Positions 32,628 through 41,499 of a DNA stretch of 64,000 nucleotides are shown here, in pieces. The stretch lies in contig JACJYW010000006.1 of the NCBI GenBank assembly GCA_020635955.1, positions 169,001 through 233,000 on the forward strand. Direction: 5' to 3'. The notes below the pieces were generated by a model, which ran no database searches, was not told the origin of the DNA, and saw only the letters and a list, made by a program, of their open reading frames with translations. Position numbers and translations under genes: made by a program. Position 1 is the stretch's first letter. Every line of letters starts with the position of its first letter. Source of the DNA: Crocinitomicaceae bacterium (GTDB lineage Bacteria; Bacteroidota; Bacteroidia; Flavobacteriales_D; Crocinitomicaceae).

Positions 32628-34655
32628 TTATATTCTCACACCTATCACACACACATCATCTAACTGTTCGAGTTGGCCCTTCCATGATTCAAAAGCTTCA
32701 TTGAGACGCTCTTTTTGATCAGCCATTGGGAGATGCACAATTTCCAGTAACAACGCTTTAAAACTGGATGCCTTGAATTTTTTTCCCTTATCACCACCAA
32801 ATTGGTCTGCATAACCATCTGAGTAAATATAAAATGAGTCACCCTCATTTAATACCAATTGATGATTGGTGAAAGCCGTTGCATCCTGGAATTTACCTAT
32901 GGGTTGTTTATCTGCTTTGATCTCTTTAATTTCAGTAGCGCCTTTTCGAATGATCCAAAGTGAATTATGAGCTCCGGCGAAACTCAAAGACACTTTCGCT
33001 TGTCCTTCGACAGGCTCAGGATGACGCTCAAGTGAAACGAGAGCTATATCCATTCCATCCTTTACTTCATCTGCCGATTTTTCAAATTCCTGAATAACAA
33101 GTTCTCTAGTTTTATCCAGGATCTTTGCCGGTTCTTTAAGTTTAAATTCTCTGACAGATCTGTTCAAGCTATTATTACATACAACGGAGACCATAGCTCC
33201 AGGAACACCGTGACCTGTACAGTCTGCTGCAGCAAAAAGTACGCCTGAAGGAGTAGGCTCCATCCAATAAAAATCTCCGGCAACAATATCTTTAGGTTTA
33301 TATAAAACAAAACTCTCCTTAAGATTTTCCTTCCATAATTTCTCAGGAGGAAGAATGGCCGTCTGGATGCGTTTGGCGTAGTTGATGGAATCCAGAATTT
33401 CCGTATTCTTTTCTTCTAATTGTTCAAAAGCCAGATCTACCTGTTCTTTTTGCTCTTCTATGACTCTTTTTTGCTTTTGGGTCAATCGGTATCTATTGAA
33501 CATAAAGAATCCAAAAATGGCAGCTAATCCCAATCCACCATATAAGTAATAAGATTGTTGTTTTTGGCGTGCTGTTTCAGCCTTTTGCGCTTCTAGCTGA
33601 GCTTGTTGTACTTTCTTCTGCTCTTCATTTCGAACGCTATCTGCAGCAGCTTGCTTTTCATATGTGTATTTATATTCTTGTTGAATTACAGCCCTTTGGT
33701 TTTGTTCACTAACTTGTTTTGCTTTCAAGTCTATGAAGATCTCGTAATGTTCCAGTGCTTTTTTATAATCCCCTAAATTTTTATAAATCGTATAGAGATT
33801 GTCATGAGCTAGTGAGATATTATTTGATCCAGAAATCTTAGAGGAGTAGTAATGTGCCTTTTCAGCATATTCTCTAGCTTTGTTCCAGTTTTTTCTATCT
33901 ATTTCCAATGATGCCAGACCATTATAAACATTGGCCATGTTGTTTTCACTATTGAATTTTAAAGCATAGTCCAATGCTAACTCGAAATAATATTGAGCTT
34001 TATCTAAACTGTCTAGTTTTTTATAGGCTACGGCTATGTTATTATAGGTTGAGCAATATTCCTTTTCATTATTGATGGACATCTCAATATCAAGACATTG
34101 AAAATATAATTCAAGTGCTTTATGGTAATCTTCCTTGCCACGGTAAATGACACCCATATTATTGTAAGTACTACCCAGTCCTAACGTGTCTCCAATTTCC
34201 TTTTTTACTTCGGCACTTTTTTGATAATACTCTAGTGATTTGTCATATTCATCCATGTCACTATATAGTATTCCTATATTATTCAAAATGGAAGCTTGAC
34301 CTGATTTATTGTCGATCTTTTCATAGATCTTCAACGCTTCCATGTAATATTCAATAGCTACATCATATCTGTTTTGAATTGCATTTGCAATTCCCTGAGT
34401 ATTCCGGGCATCAGCCATATAAAGGCCATATCTTATACTCTCTGCAAATCGGTATTGTTCATTTGCAATAATTATAGCTGTGTCTGGGTTCGTAAATAAA
34501 GGGCCTTTTCGTATGTATTGTCGGATAGCTACTAGTTGCGCCGTGTCATTTTGAGCAGGATCCTTCCATACTTTCCACAACGAATCTAATTCGCTCTGAG
34601 CAGAAGTGGTTAATCCAGTTAACAAAAGCAATATCAGGCAGGAGAACTTTTTCAT
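32628..34655 (-). CDS. TPR-SpoIIE serine phosphatase with in-frame repeat insertion
   Basis: The 675-residue protein repeats the plan of the two earlier paralogues: signal peptide (ending TTSAQS), periplasmic TPRs (NNIGILYSDMDEYDKSLEYY and similar), a membrane helix (YLYGGLGLAAIFGFFMF), a coiled coil and a SpoIIE/PP2C domain (YKPKDIVAGDFYW, AAADCTGHGVPGAMVS, IYSDGYADQFGG). After DGMDIALVSLER it has eight extra residues, HPEPVEGQ, where the paralogues have a short loop; these are the translation of a 24-base REP-like repeat. The catalytic residues are intact, so the enzyme may well be active. It is the last gene of a three-gene operon and overlaps the nuclease gene by one base. Confidence 0.88.
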   Translation of the reverse strand: MKKFSCLILLLLTGLTTSAQSELDSLWKVWKDPAQNDTAQLVAIRQYIRKGPLFTNPDTAIIIANEQYRFAESIRYGLYMADARNTQGIANAIQNRYDVAIEYYMEALKIYEKIDNKSGQASILNNIGILYSDMDEYDKSLEYYQKSAEVKKEIGDTLGLGSTYNNMGVIYRGKEDYHKALELYFQCLDIEMSINNEKEYCSTYNNIAVAYKKLDSLDKAQYYFELALDYALKFNSENNMANVYNGLASLEIDRKNWNKAREYAEKAHYYSSKISGSNNISLAHDNLYTIYKNLGDYKKALEHYEIFIDLKAKQVSEQNQRAVIQQEYKYTYEKQAAADSVRNEEQKKVQQAQLEAQKAETARQKQQSYYLYGGLGLAAIFGFFMFNRYRLTQKQKRVIEEQKEQVDLAFEQLEEKNTEILDSINYAKRIQTAILPPEKLWKENLKESFVLYKPKDIVAGDFYWMEPTPSGVLFAAADCTGHGVPGAMVSVVCNNSLNRSVREFKLKEPAKILDKTRELVIQEFEKSADEVKDGMDIALVSLERHPEPVEGQAKVSLSFAGAHNSLWIIRKGATEIKEIKADKQPIGKFQDATAFTNHQLVLNEGDSFYIYSDGYADQFGGDKGKKFKASSFKALLLEIVHLPMADQKERLNEAFESWKGQLEQLDDVCVIGVRI
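33000..33023. repeat. REP-like repeat, copy 2, inside a coding region
   Basis: The 24 bases encode HPEPVEGQ on the minus strand and contain CCTTCGACAGGCTCAGGAT, the same word as at 32584. The insertion keeps the frame. Confidence 0.8.
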
Positions 34656-35548
34656 TACTTATTATCTCCTTCTGTATTTGGGTTGACAGAAGAACCCTGA
34701 GGTTGTATTTTGACAGGAGGGTATTGTTCTTTTTTTGGGTTCCAGCAAGAAGCACAAATTGTTTTTTCCATAACTTCTTCTATCGAATCATTCAAAGTAG
34801 GAAAGAAATCCAACCCTGTGACAGTTTCAATGCTATCAACGGTTACGGCGTATTCAGTATATGACCGAGACGAAGCTTCATTTGGCATAAGATATCCAAT
34901 GGAAATAGGAGTTCCCTCTCTAGAGACACGCATCATGATTTTATAATAGTATTTTGGAACTGATACCTTGTTTGTTCCAATGGTAGGTAATTCATCTTCC
35001 AAAACTGGTCCGGTAACTACGTAAATACTATCGAAAGCATTAACACAATTCCTCACGTTCTCTTCAAGTAAACGCCAAATTCCACGATTGAACGCAGGAG
35101 TTTGCGGTGACATATTACTGAAATAAAAAGATTCGCTCATTACTTGCTTAGACCTTACCATATCACCGGCAGGAGCAAGGTGGCCTCTGTCATATCCAGA
35201 GCCTTTATAATCCGCAATTTCAGCAGAACCCGATTTAATCATGGGGTCCGGTCTAAAATCATCCGTTCTACTGGTTTTGCTAACTAGGTCATTTTTAGTT
35301 AAAAAATAAGCTACCCAAGAAGCTTGTTCATGCTGCTCACTGTACAACAAGGAATAGGCCTGATGTCTAATTATTTCTTCAGTATTACAAAAAGGGATTT
35401 CTACATCTGGAACTAAAGCAGTAGATGATTTGTAGCGCCAGGTTCCATCATCCAGTAAAATGACGATTTTACCATCTTTGGTTAGAGCTTCTTGCTGACT
35501 AAAACAGAAACTATTGACTAAAGCAAAAAGAAAGAAAAGCTTTCTCAT
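34655..35548 (-). CDS. Secreted DNA/RNA non-specific endonuclease (NucA type)
   Basis: The 297-residue protein has a signal peptide (ending SFCFSQQ) and the beta-beta-alpha-metal nuclease motif YDRGHLAPAGDM, where His is the general base, with the metal-binding Asn in NMSPQTPAFNRGIW. It should cut DNA and RNA outside the cytoplasm, as food or defence enzyme. The mature protein starts with a short DGTWRY segment typical of Bacteroidota versions. It overlaps the genes on both sides by one to four bases. Confidence 0.9.
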   Translation of the reverse strand: MRKLFFLFALVNSFCFSQQEALTKDGKIVILLDDGTWRYKSSTALVPDVEIPFCNTEEIIRHQAYSLLYSEQHEQASWVAYFLTKNDLVSKTSRTDDFRPDPMIKSGSAEIADYKGSGYDRGHLAPAGDMVRSKQVMSESFYFSNMSPQTPAFNRGIWRLLEENVRNCVNAFDSIYVVTGPVLEDELPTIGTNKVSVPKYYYKIMMRVSREGTPISIGYLMPNEASSRSYTEYAVTVDSIETVTGLDFFPTLNDSIEEVMEKTICASCWNPKKEQYPPVKIQPQGSSVNPNTEGDNK

Positions 35549-36588
35549 TTTTTAGCTGTGACCTTGATCTGTAATTTAAATGTACCAGTTGTCAACCCAT
35601 CTGCTCCTGCAATACCAATCACAACTCTATAAGGATGATTTATGGCATTAAGATAAACTGTCCTGGTATGATCCTGCGTTTTGCCTCTTTTAGGATAATC
35701 CCACTTATGTTCAGCTTCGCAAGATACACAGGTACTTAATTCAGGAGGGTAGACAGTTGAAGATGTTCCATCCTGATATGCATAAATGCTCATGTTAGCA
35801 TTTTTATCATCTGGAATAACTGTGATCTCCATGTCAGAATACGTTGGGATCTCCGTAACAAAGAAAATGTGATTTCCTGTGAATTTACTGTTCTGAGTTG
35901 CAGGAAAACATGCTGTAGAACTTCTTGAGGCCCACGAAAGATCAAGGATCTTACAGCCGTCAGCCAAATCGCCCACATAGGTCATTATTTTACCTTTTTC
36001 AACTTTAGCAGAATAGATCTTCAAAGGTTGCTGTTCTTCAGTGCTTTCAACTCTTGATTTAAGATCGATCTTTAATGTATAATCTCCATGATCTAAACCT
36101 TCGGCACCAGCTACTCCTATGAAGATGTTGTAAGAGTTTTCAATGGAATTGAATTCAATAGTTCTGGTATGATCCTGTGTTCTACCAACCTTAGGATAGT
36201 CCCATTTATGTTCAGCTTCACAGGAAACGCAAGAATGTAGATTAGGTGGAACAGAATAATTGCTAGTACCCACCTGATATCCGTAGATACTCATATTGGC
36301 ATTTTTATCATCCGGTATTACTGTAATAGAAACAATAGAGTGGGGAGGGATCACAAAATAATGTAAAACATGATTGCCTCTGAATTTCGTGTTTTGAGTC
36401 CCAGGAAAACAAGCTACTGAGCTATTCGAGGCCCATGAAAGATCTTCAATTTTTTCTCCATTCTCCAGTTTGCCTTGAAAGCTAGTGACTTCATTTGGTT
36501 TAGCATCTATTTTATAGACGTTATCAGGAACCTGGGCCCATAGTAGAGCAGAATAAGTGGATATTAATACGGTAATTAAAGCTTTCAT
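35545..36588 (-). CDS. Secreted protein with two copies of an unknown domain
   Basis: The 347-residue protein has a signal peptide (ending LLWAQ) and two copies of a domain of about 150 residues. Shared landmarks are DLSWAS.SS.ACFP.TQN.KF.GNH, VIPDDKNANMSIY.YQ.GTS, CVSCEAEHKWDYP and GRTQDHTRT / GKTQDHTRT. The Cys pairs in CVSC and the lone ACFP Cys are kept in both. I do not recognise the domain; it looks like a beta sandwich of the pre-peptidase type. It is first in the operon with the nuclease and the phosphatase. Confidence 0.7.
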   Translation of the reverse strand: MKALITVLISTYSALLWAQVPDNVYKIDAKPNEVTSFQGKLENGEKIEDLSWASNSSVACFPGTQNTKFRGNHVLHYFVIPPHSIVSITVIPDDKNANMSIYGYQVGTSNYSVPPNLHSCVSCEAEHKWDYPKVGRTQDHTRTIEFNSIENSYNIFIGVAGAEGLDHGDYTLKIDLKSRVESTEEQQPLKIYSAKVEKGKIMTYVGDLADGCKILDLSWASRSSTACFPATQNSKFTGNHIFFVTEIPTYSDMEITVIPDDKNANMSIYAYQDGTSSTVYPPELSTCVSCEAEHKWDYPKRGKTQDHTRTVYLNAINHPYRVVIGIAGADGLTTGTFKLQIKVTAKK

Positions 36589-36644
36589 AGGATTGTATTA
36601 GTGTGAATTAAATATACAATTATTCCTATACAATCAGGACGTTA

Positions 36645-37577
36645 CTAAAGCTTTTCCATCAACACTTTGTATAGATCAAGCATAGCCACAATGTCAGCTT
36701 TATGTACCTTTTCATCAGGAGAGTGAACATGTTGTTCAGGAGCTCCAATAAAACACCAGTCAAAAGGCAGATCTGTTTGCTGTAACATAGTGCCGTCTGA
36801 ACCTCCGGCTGATTCAACTTCTAACTGGTAAGGGATCTTATGCTCCTGAGCTAATTTTATGATCTTGTTTACAAAAGACCGTCTTGGAATACCTTTGTCA
36901 TGCATTGAAATTGCCACACCTTTTGCTTCTAATATACCATCTGTCACCCAGGTTATATCACTAATTAACGCTTGATAGACATCATGTTCTTTAATAAGGT
37001 AATTGCCAAGAAACCCAACAGAACCTCCACCTGATTCTTCATAGGTAGAGAACACAATTGCACCGTTCTCTAATGTTTCACAAAGTTGAAGAGCTACCCA
37101 AACCCCTAAACGATTATCCATGTAAGGTGATTGAACATCTGATTCTGTTTCGCGGTAATTTGGTTTAAAAGATAGGTTTGTTCCTCTGTCCAGGGTACGA
37201 TCAGACAATGCTTGCAAAATTTGCCCTCCGTCTTCTGTTTCTATGACCATTAATTCAGTTTCTATCTCTCCTTTTGAATCTGTTCCTACAAGTTCAATTC
37301 CATCAATGGTTCTAGGACCGCCATTTTTCACAAGGGCATTATCATATCCGACCATGTAGCCAATAGTGTCAATGTGAGCAAAAACGGCTGTTCTAGGTGT
37401 TCCAAACACAAGAATAAAAGCATCTTGGAATCCTTTGCCTTCAATAATTTGAGGCTTGACCTTCCAGTTGGTTTGATTATCCTTAACATATTGAAGGATG
37501 TAATCTTTTATTGCACCTTCATCTCCTGAACATCCTCTAACTTCTACAAGTTCCTTAAGGCCTTTTAAATCGATCAT
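36645..37577 (-). CDS. M42-family aminopeptidase-like protein
   Basis: The 310-residue cytoplasmic enzyme fits M42 (glutamyl/tetrahedral aminopeptidases): VFAHIDTIGYMV with a metal His and Asp, DNRLG, FSTYEESGGGSVG with the catalytic Glu pair, AISDITWVTDG with a metal Asp, and HVHSPDEKVHKAD with the last metal His. It should release amino acids from short peptides. It overlaps the yigZ stop by four bases and so is translated with it. Confidence 0.82.
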   Translation of the reverse strand: MIDLKGLKELVEVRGCSGDEGAIKDYILQYVKDNQTNWKVKPQIIEGKGFQDAFILVFGTPRTAVFAHIDTIGYMVGYDNALVKNGGPRTIDGIELVGTDSKGEIETELMVIETEDGGQILQALSDRTLDRGTNLSFKPNYRETESDVQSPYMDNRLGVWVALQLCETLENGAIVFSTYEESGGGSVGFLGNYLIKEHDVYQALISDITWVTDGILEAKGVAISMHDKGIPRRSFVNKIIKLAQEHKIPYQLEVESAGGSDGTMLQQTDLPFDWCFIGAPEQHVHSPDEKVHKADIVAMLDLYKVLMEKL

Positions 37578-38224
37578 AATTGAATTTGAAAATCAAATGG
37601 TGGTAATTGGGCAAAAGTATTGATTATATCATCCTGAACGTTCTTTTTTATTTCAACTTTCACCAAATGATCCATTCCTTCAAATCCATGACTCAGAATT
37701 TCAATATCCAACTTATTTAACAAGGACATTAGTTCACCTGTATTTGACGGATTGAACCTGATAACAGCATTTACTACTTCATGTTTTTCTATGATCTCCC
37801 CTTGATCGATAGCTTCCTTAGCGGCTGTTTTATAAGCGCTTACCAATCCACCAACTCCTAATTTGGTTCCTCCATAATAACGCACCACAGCAATGAGGAT
37901 ATTGGTGATCTCAGCAGCAAGGATCTGACCAAAAATAGGCTTGCCTGCAGAATTATTTGGTTCACCATCATCAGAATATCGATCATCAAATTTATCAATA
38001 CCTATGCGCCAGGCAAAACAAACATGAACAGCTTTAGGATGCAGATCTCTTAATTCCTGTATATGTTCTTTCGCAGATTCAGTTGAAGTTACAGGAATAG
38101 CAAAAGCAAGGAATTTAGACCCCTTTTCTTTGTAGAGTCCTTCAGAGAGATTTTTCAGGGATAAATATGTTCCGCTAGATTTTATTTCTCGTAAAAAAAG
38201 AAGAAAAAGAATGCAGCTACCCAC
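37574..38224 (-). CDS. yigZ: YigZ/IMPACT-family protein, start uncertain
   Basis: The UPF0029/IMPACT domain is clear: SEGLYKEKGSKFLAFA, HVCFAWRIG, YSDDGEPNNSAGKPI and VVRYYGGTKLGVGGLV. A ferredoxin-like C-terminal domain follows (about 140-216). Function is unknown; yeast Yih1 of this family controls Gcn2. There is no ATG. GTG 38224 would read the Phe-rich end of the upstream gene in another frame and add an unlikely hydrophobic tail. An ATA at 38185, whose last base pair sits in the TAA of the upstream gene (ATAA), gives 203 residues and the normal length. Confidence 0.85.
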   Translation of the reverse strand: MGSCILFLLFLREIKSSGTYLSLKNLSEGLYKEKGSKFLAFAIPVTSTESAKEHIQELRDLHPKAVHVCFAWRIGIDKFDDRYSDDGEPNNSAGKPIFGQILAAEITNILIAVVRYYGGTKLGVGGLVSAYKTAAKEAIDQGEIIEKHEVVNAVIRFNPSNTGELMSLLNKLDIEILSHGFEGMDHLVKVEIKKNVQDDIINTFAQLPPFDFQIQL

Positions 38225-38595
38225 TCAGGTCTGATAGAATCATCATAATAACCAATTGTAGAATAGCTACTATTTTGAACTTTACCAGCTTTTACATATC
38301 CGATTGTTGAATAACTGCTGTTTTGAACCTTACCGTCCTTTGAAATATAACCTATGGTAGAATAACTACCATTTTGAACCTTACCGTCATCATTAATATA
38401 ACCTATGGTTGAATAGCTTCCGTTCTGAACTTTACCACTGCTATTGAAATATCCAATAGTTGAATAACTGCTATTTTGAACTTTGCCGTCATCATTGATA
38501 TATCCAACGGTAGAATAGCTAGAGTTCTGAAGCTTTTGTGAATAAACTAAAGTTGACAAAAGCGAAAATGATAATAGGAATATGAATTTTTTCAT
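38182..38595 (-). CDS. 5-fold beta-flower-type repeat protein
   Basis: The 137-residue protein has a signal peptide (ending TLVYSQ) and six near-identical units of 16-17 residues, each like GKVQNSSYSTIGYINDD, so the gene holds 51-base tandem repeats at about 38230-38535. It ends EWVAAFFFFFFYEK. This matches the 5-fold beta-flower proteins of Bacteroidota, with one strand pair per unit; function is unknown. Near-identical DNA units suggest recent expansion and possible copy-number change. Confidence 0.72.
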   Translation of the reverse strand: MKKFIFLLSFSLLSTLVYSQKLQNSSYSTVGYINDDGKVQNSSYSTIGYFNSSGKVQNGSYSTIGYINDDGKVQNGSYSTIGYISKDGKVQNSSYSTIGYVKAGKVQNSSYSTIGYYDDSIRPEWVAAFFFFFFYEK

Positions 38596-38604
38596 TTCTC
38601 TGAA

Positions 38605-38958
38605 TTAGTTAAGTGTGATTTGATATCTGGCTTTGGTGTCTGATATTTTTTCAAAAACCCAATTCTCTGCAATATTCAGATCATTGCCATGAGCATCTGA
38701 AAGAAATTTGTATTTAAAATAACTGGTTGGATGCACAAACTCAGCTTTTCCTTTTACAACAGATATTATAACTGCTTCTCCAGGTGCAATTGAGTACATA
38801 GTGGTACCAAATGTCGGATCATTAACATTGTCTTTTAATTCAACGGTTATAGCAAACATCCCTTCCGAATTATTGATCAAATAATGTTCTGTGTCATGAT
38901 TTCCCTGTGAAATGAAAAATGATGTAATACTGAGTAAAACTCCTAATAAGGCATTCAT
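38605..38958 (-). CDS. Small secreted protein of unknown function
   Basis: I do not recognise this 117-residue protein. It has a short signal-like N-terminus (LLGVLLSITSFFIS) and a beta-rich remainder (GMFAITVELKDNV, YSIAPGEAVIISVVKGKAEFVHPTSYFKYKF). It lies nine bases ahead of the beta-flower gene in the same direction, so the two may share a transcript. Confidence 0.55.
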   Translation of the reverse strand: MNALLGVLLSITSFFISQGNHDTEHYLINNSEGMFAITVELKDNVNDPTFGTTMYSIAPGEAVIISVVKGKAEFVHPTSYFKYKFLSDAHGNDLNIAENWVFEKISDTKARYQITLN

Positions 38959-39094
38959 AGTTATTTTTGTTTATTGGTTTGAAGTCTCTTTAGCCACAAA
39001 AAATGGACCAAAAAAGTCTGTCTAAATATAATCACTTTCAAGATCAATTAGCTGCTATCAGGCCAATTCTTAAGGAAATTCAAGGAATCCTTAT

Positions 39095-39102
39095 TATATT
39101 TG
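39095..39102 (+). promoter_or_regulatory. -7 element of rocD
   Basis: TATATTTG matches TAnnTTTG. A short leader of about 80 bases with GAGG and CCTC words follows before ATG 39188. Confidence 0.5.
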
Positions 39103-39187
39103 TTACATCTGGATGATTTCTCTCCTAAAAGAGGAAAGGATGGGCCCTCTCCGTGATGAGCCATCTTTAATCATTAAATTTTTTAAA

Positions 39188-40429
39188 ATGGAAACAATGG
39201 AAAAATTATCATCTGAGCAATTAATGCAGATGGAAGATCAGTATGGGGCACATAATTACCATCCGCTTCCTGTAGTTTTAGAAAAAGGAGAAGGAGTTTA
39301 TGTCTGGGATGTTGAAGGTAAAAGGTATTATGATTTTCTTTCAGCATACTCTGCCGTAAATCAAGGTCATTGTCATCCTAAGATCATTGGGGCTTTGACA
39401 GAACAAGCAAAGAAATTAACGCTAACATCCAGAGCTTTTTATAACGATTCATTAGGGCCTTACGAGAAATTTGCAACTCAATTTTTTGGGTTCGATAAAA
39501 TGCTTCCAATGAATACAGGAGCTGAGGCAGTAGAGACAGCAATTAAAATATGCAGAAAATGGGCCTATGAGAAGAAGGGAATTGCTGAAAATGATGCTAA
39601 GATCATAGTTTGCGAAGGAAATTTTCATGGTAGAACTACAACTATTATTTCTTTTTCAAATGACCCGGATGCTAGAAAGAACTTTGGACCATATACACCA
39701 GGATTTATCAAAATTGCCTATGATGATCTACCGGCTTTAGAAGTAGCTTTGAGCGACCCTAATGTTGCAGGTTTCCTGGTTGAACCAATTCAAGGAGAAG
39801 CCGGAGTTTATGTTCCGCAAGAAGGTTATTTGAATAATGCCAAAGCACTATGTGAGCAAAATAATGTATTGTTCATAGCAGATGAAGTACAAACTGGTAT
39901 TGCCAGAACAGGTAAATTATTAGCTTGTGATCATGAAGATGTTAAACCAGATATTTTAATTCTAGGTAAAGCCATGTCTGGAGGTGTTTACCCTGTATCT
40001 GCTGTTTTGGCCAATGACCATATTATGGGAGTTATTAAACCAGGACAACATGGTTCAACCTTTGGTGGTAATCCAATAGCTGGAAAAGTTGCTGTGGCTG
40101 CTTTAGAAGTGATCACTGAAGAAAAATTAGCTGAGAATGCTGAAGAATTAGGGAAATTGTTCAGATCTGAAGTTCAAAAATTAGTGGATAAATACAATGT
40201 CTTAAAATTGGTAAGAGGGAAAGGATTGTTGAATGCCGTTGTGATCAATGATTCACCAGAAAGTTCTACTGCCTGGGATATCTGTGTTAAACTAAAGGAA
40301 AATGGAATGTTGGCCAAACCAACGCATGGTAATATCATCAGATTTGCACCGCCTTTGGTCATGAATAGAGAACAACTCTTGGATTGTGTATCAATTATCG
40401 ATAAAACAGTTGCAGCGTTTGAAAAATAA
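39188..40429 (+). CDS. rocD: Ornithine--oxo-acid transaminase
   Basis: The 413-residue PLP enzyme has EDQYGAHNYHPLPVVLEKG, the cofactor motif NTGAEAVETAIK, FHGRTTTIISFSND, ADEVQTGIARTGKL and the Lys in LGKAMSGGVYPVSAV. It moves the delta-amino group of ornithine to 2-oxoglutarate, giving glutamate semialdehyde, and so links arginine to proline and glutamate. I start at ATG 39188; ATG 39113 would add 25 residues (MISLLKEERMGPL) not typical of the family. Promoter and terminator make it a single-gene unit. Confidence 0.92.
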   Translation: METMEKLSSEQLMQMEDQYGAHNYHPLPVVLEKGEGVYVWDVEGKRYYDFLSAYSAVNQGHCHPKIIGALTEQAKKLTLTSRAFYNDSLGPYEKFATQFFGFDKMLPMNTGAEAVETAIKICRKWAYEKKGIAENDAKIIVCEGNFHGRTTTIISFSNDPDARKNFGPYTPGFIKIAYDDLPALEVALSDPNVAGFLVEPIQGEAGVYVPQEGYLNNAKALCEQNNVLFIADEVQTGIARTGKLLACDHEDVKPDILILGKAMSGGVYPVSAVLANDHIMGVIKPGQHGSTFGGNPIAGKVAVAALEVITEEKLAENAEELGKLFRSEVQKLVDKYNVLKLVRGKGLLNAVVINDSPESSTAWDICVKLKENGMLAKPTHGNIIRFAPPLVMNREQLLDCVSIIDKTVAAFEK

Positions 40430-40436
40430 TAAGTGA

Positions 40437-40460
40437 GGCCTCCATTTGGGGGCCTTTTTT
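40437..40460 (+). terminator. Terminator of rocD
   Basis: GGCCTCC-ATTT-GGGGGCC (one T-G pair) followed by six T. Its end overlaps the last two bases of the convergent gene. Confidence 0.9.
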
Positions 40461-41499
40461 ATTCGTCATACGGAATACGGATAGATTGACTTCCTTCAAC
40501 ATATACTCCGTCTGCAACAGCAGGTACCCATGGCGGCATATTCCTGATTAGGTTTTGGATCTCTTCTAATTGACAAGGACTTACATTTCCTGTTATGATC
40601 TGATCCAAGAAGACTATCCCATCTGTAGAAACAGACAATAGAACAATTACTTCATTTTTAAAGCCATCCGTACAGCCACCGACATGATCATCTATGAATT
40701 TGTCTAAGCCTTTAATTCCAGTAGGGAAGTAGGCCTTTCGATTTAAGGATGAAAATATATCTTTCTTTTTGTTTTCATAGATCTCTCCTTTGATAAAGGT
40801 TCCATGTTTAAAGGTCATTTCACTGGCTACTTTTTTCTTAACACCAGTGTACCTGATCCACTTTCCATTTGGAAAACCATCCTCATACTCTATTTCCACT
40901 TTCTTTTTACCGGACAAAAAATATTCTATATATGTCCCTTCACCACTTAAAACCTGTGGTTCACCGTCTTTTCCATAGGCATATATCAACCTTGTTTTTT
41001 TGAATTTATCAGATGGATTCTTAGGACTAAAATCTTTGTTTTGAACCTGGATTTTGTGAATTTGTCCATTCGAAAAATATGACCAGGTGGTGTCTATTCG
41101 TGTGCCAAAATCATAGCGTTCTATTGACCTTAATTGACCGTTACCATAATATTGTCTGATTTCACCATGCAGAATGCCATAATAAAAATCATAAGTGGCT
41201 TTCAATTCTCCATTCTCATAGAAATATTGAAATTTCCCATGTCTGTTTTCAGGTCTCAGCGTTTTCAGGTAATCACCAACCATCTGTTTCCTTCCAGATG
41301 ACAGGTAATAATCATGAACGGTTAAAAGCGAATCTTCTGAATTATAATAAGTCTCTCTGTAGTATTTAGCTAATTCACGATACTGTGTGATATTCCATGA
41401 CACATCAAGAAAAATGGTGTCGGGACTCGCAGCCTGATGTTCTTGTGCATAAAGGTTGATGCCCATTAATATCGATAATATGCCAAACAATTTTCTCAA
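40459..41499 (-). CDS. MORN/YwqK-repeat protein with TonB-like C-terminal domain
   Basis: The 346-residue protein has a signal peptide (ending NLYAQ), a run of MORN/YwqK repeats (HGKFQYFYENGELKATYDF, HGEIRQYYGNGQLRSIERY, SNGQIHKIQV, PNGKWIRY), and a final domain (about 265-346) like TonB C-terminal domains: FKNEVIVLLSVSTDGIVF and IRNMPPWVPA. Databases may call YwqK repeats an antitoxin; nothing here supports that. Likely a cell-surface or periplasmic scaffold. It overlaps mtaB by four bases. Confidence 0.72.
   Translation of the reverse strand: MRKLFGILSILMGINLYAQEHQAASPDTIFLDVSWNITQYRELAKYYRETYYNSEDSLLTVHDYYLSSGRKQMVGDYLKTLRPENRHGKFQYFYENGELKATYDFYYGILHGEIRQYYGNGQLRSIERYDFGTRIDTTWSYFSNGQIHKIQVQNKDFSPKNPSDKFKKTRLIYAYGKDGEPQVLSGEGTYIEYFLSGKKKVEIEYEDGFPNGKWIRYTGVKKKVASEMTFKHGTFIKGEIYENKKKDIFSSLNRKAYFPTGIKGLDKFIDDHVGGCTDGFKNEVIVLLSVSTDGIVFLDQIITGNVSPCQLEEIQNLIRNMPPWVPAVADGVYVEGSQSIRIPYDE

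Noticed and set aside
38230..38535. CRISPR-like array
   Set aside because: The 51-base units have no unique spacers and are an open reading frame with a signal peptide.
40459..41499. Toxin-antitoxin antitoxin (YwqK label)
   Set aside because: MORN/YwqK repeats are common in secreted Bacteroidota proteins; the protein has a signal peptide and a TonB-like end, and no toxin gene is near.
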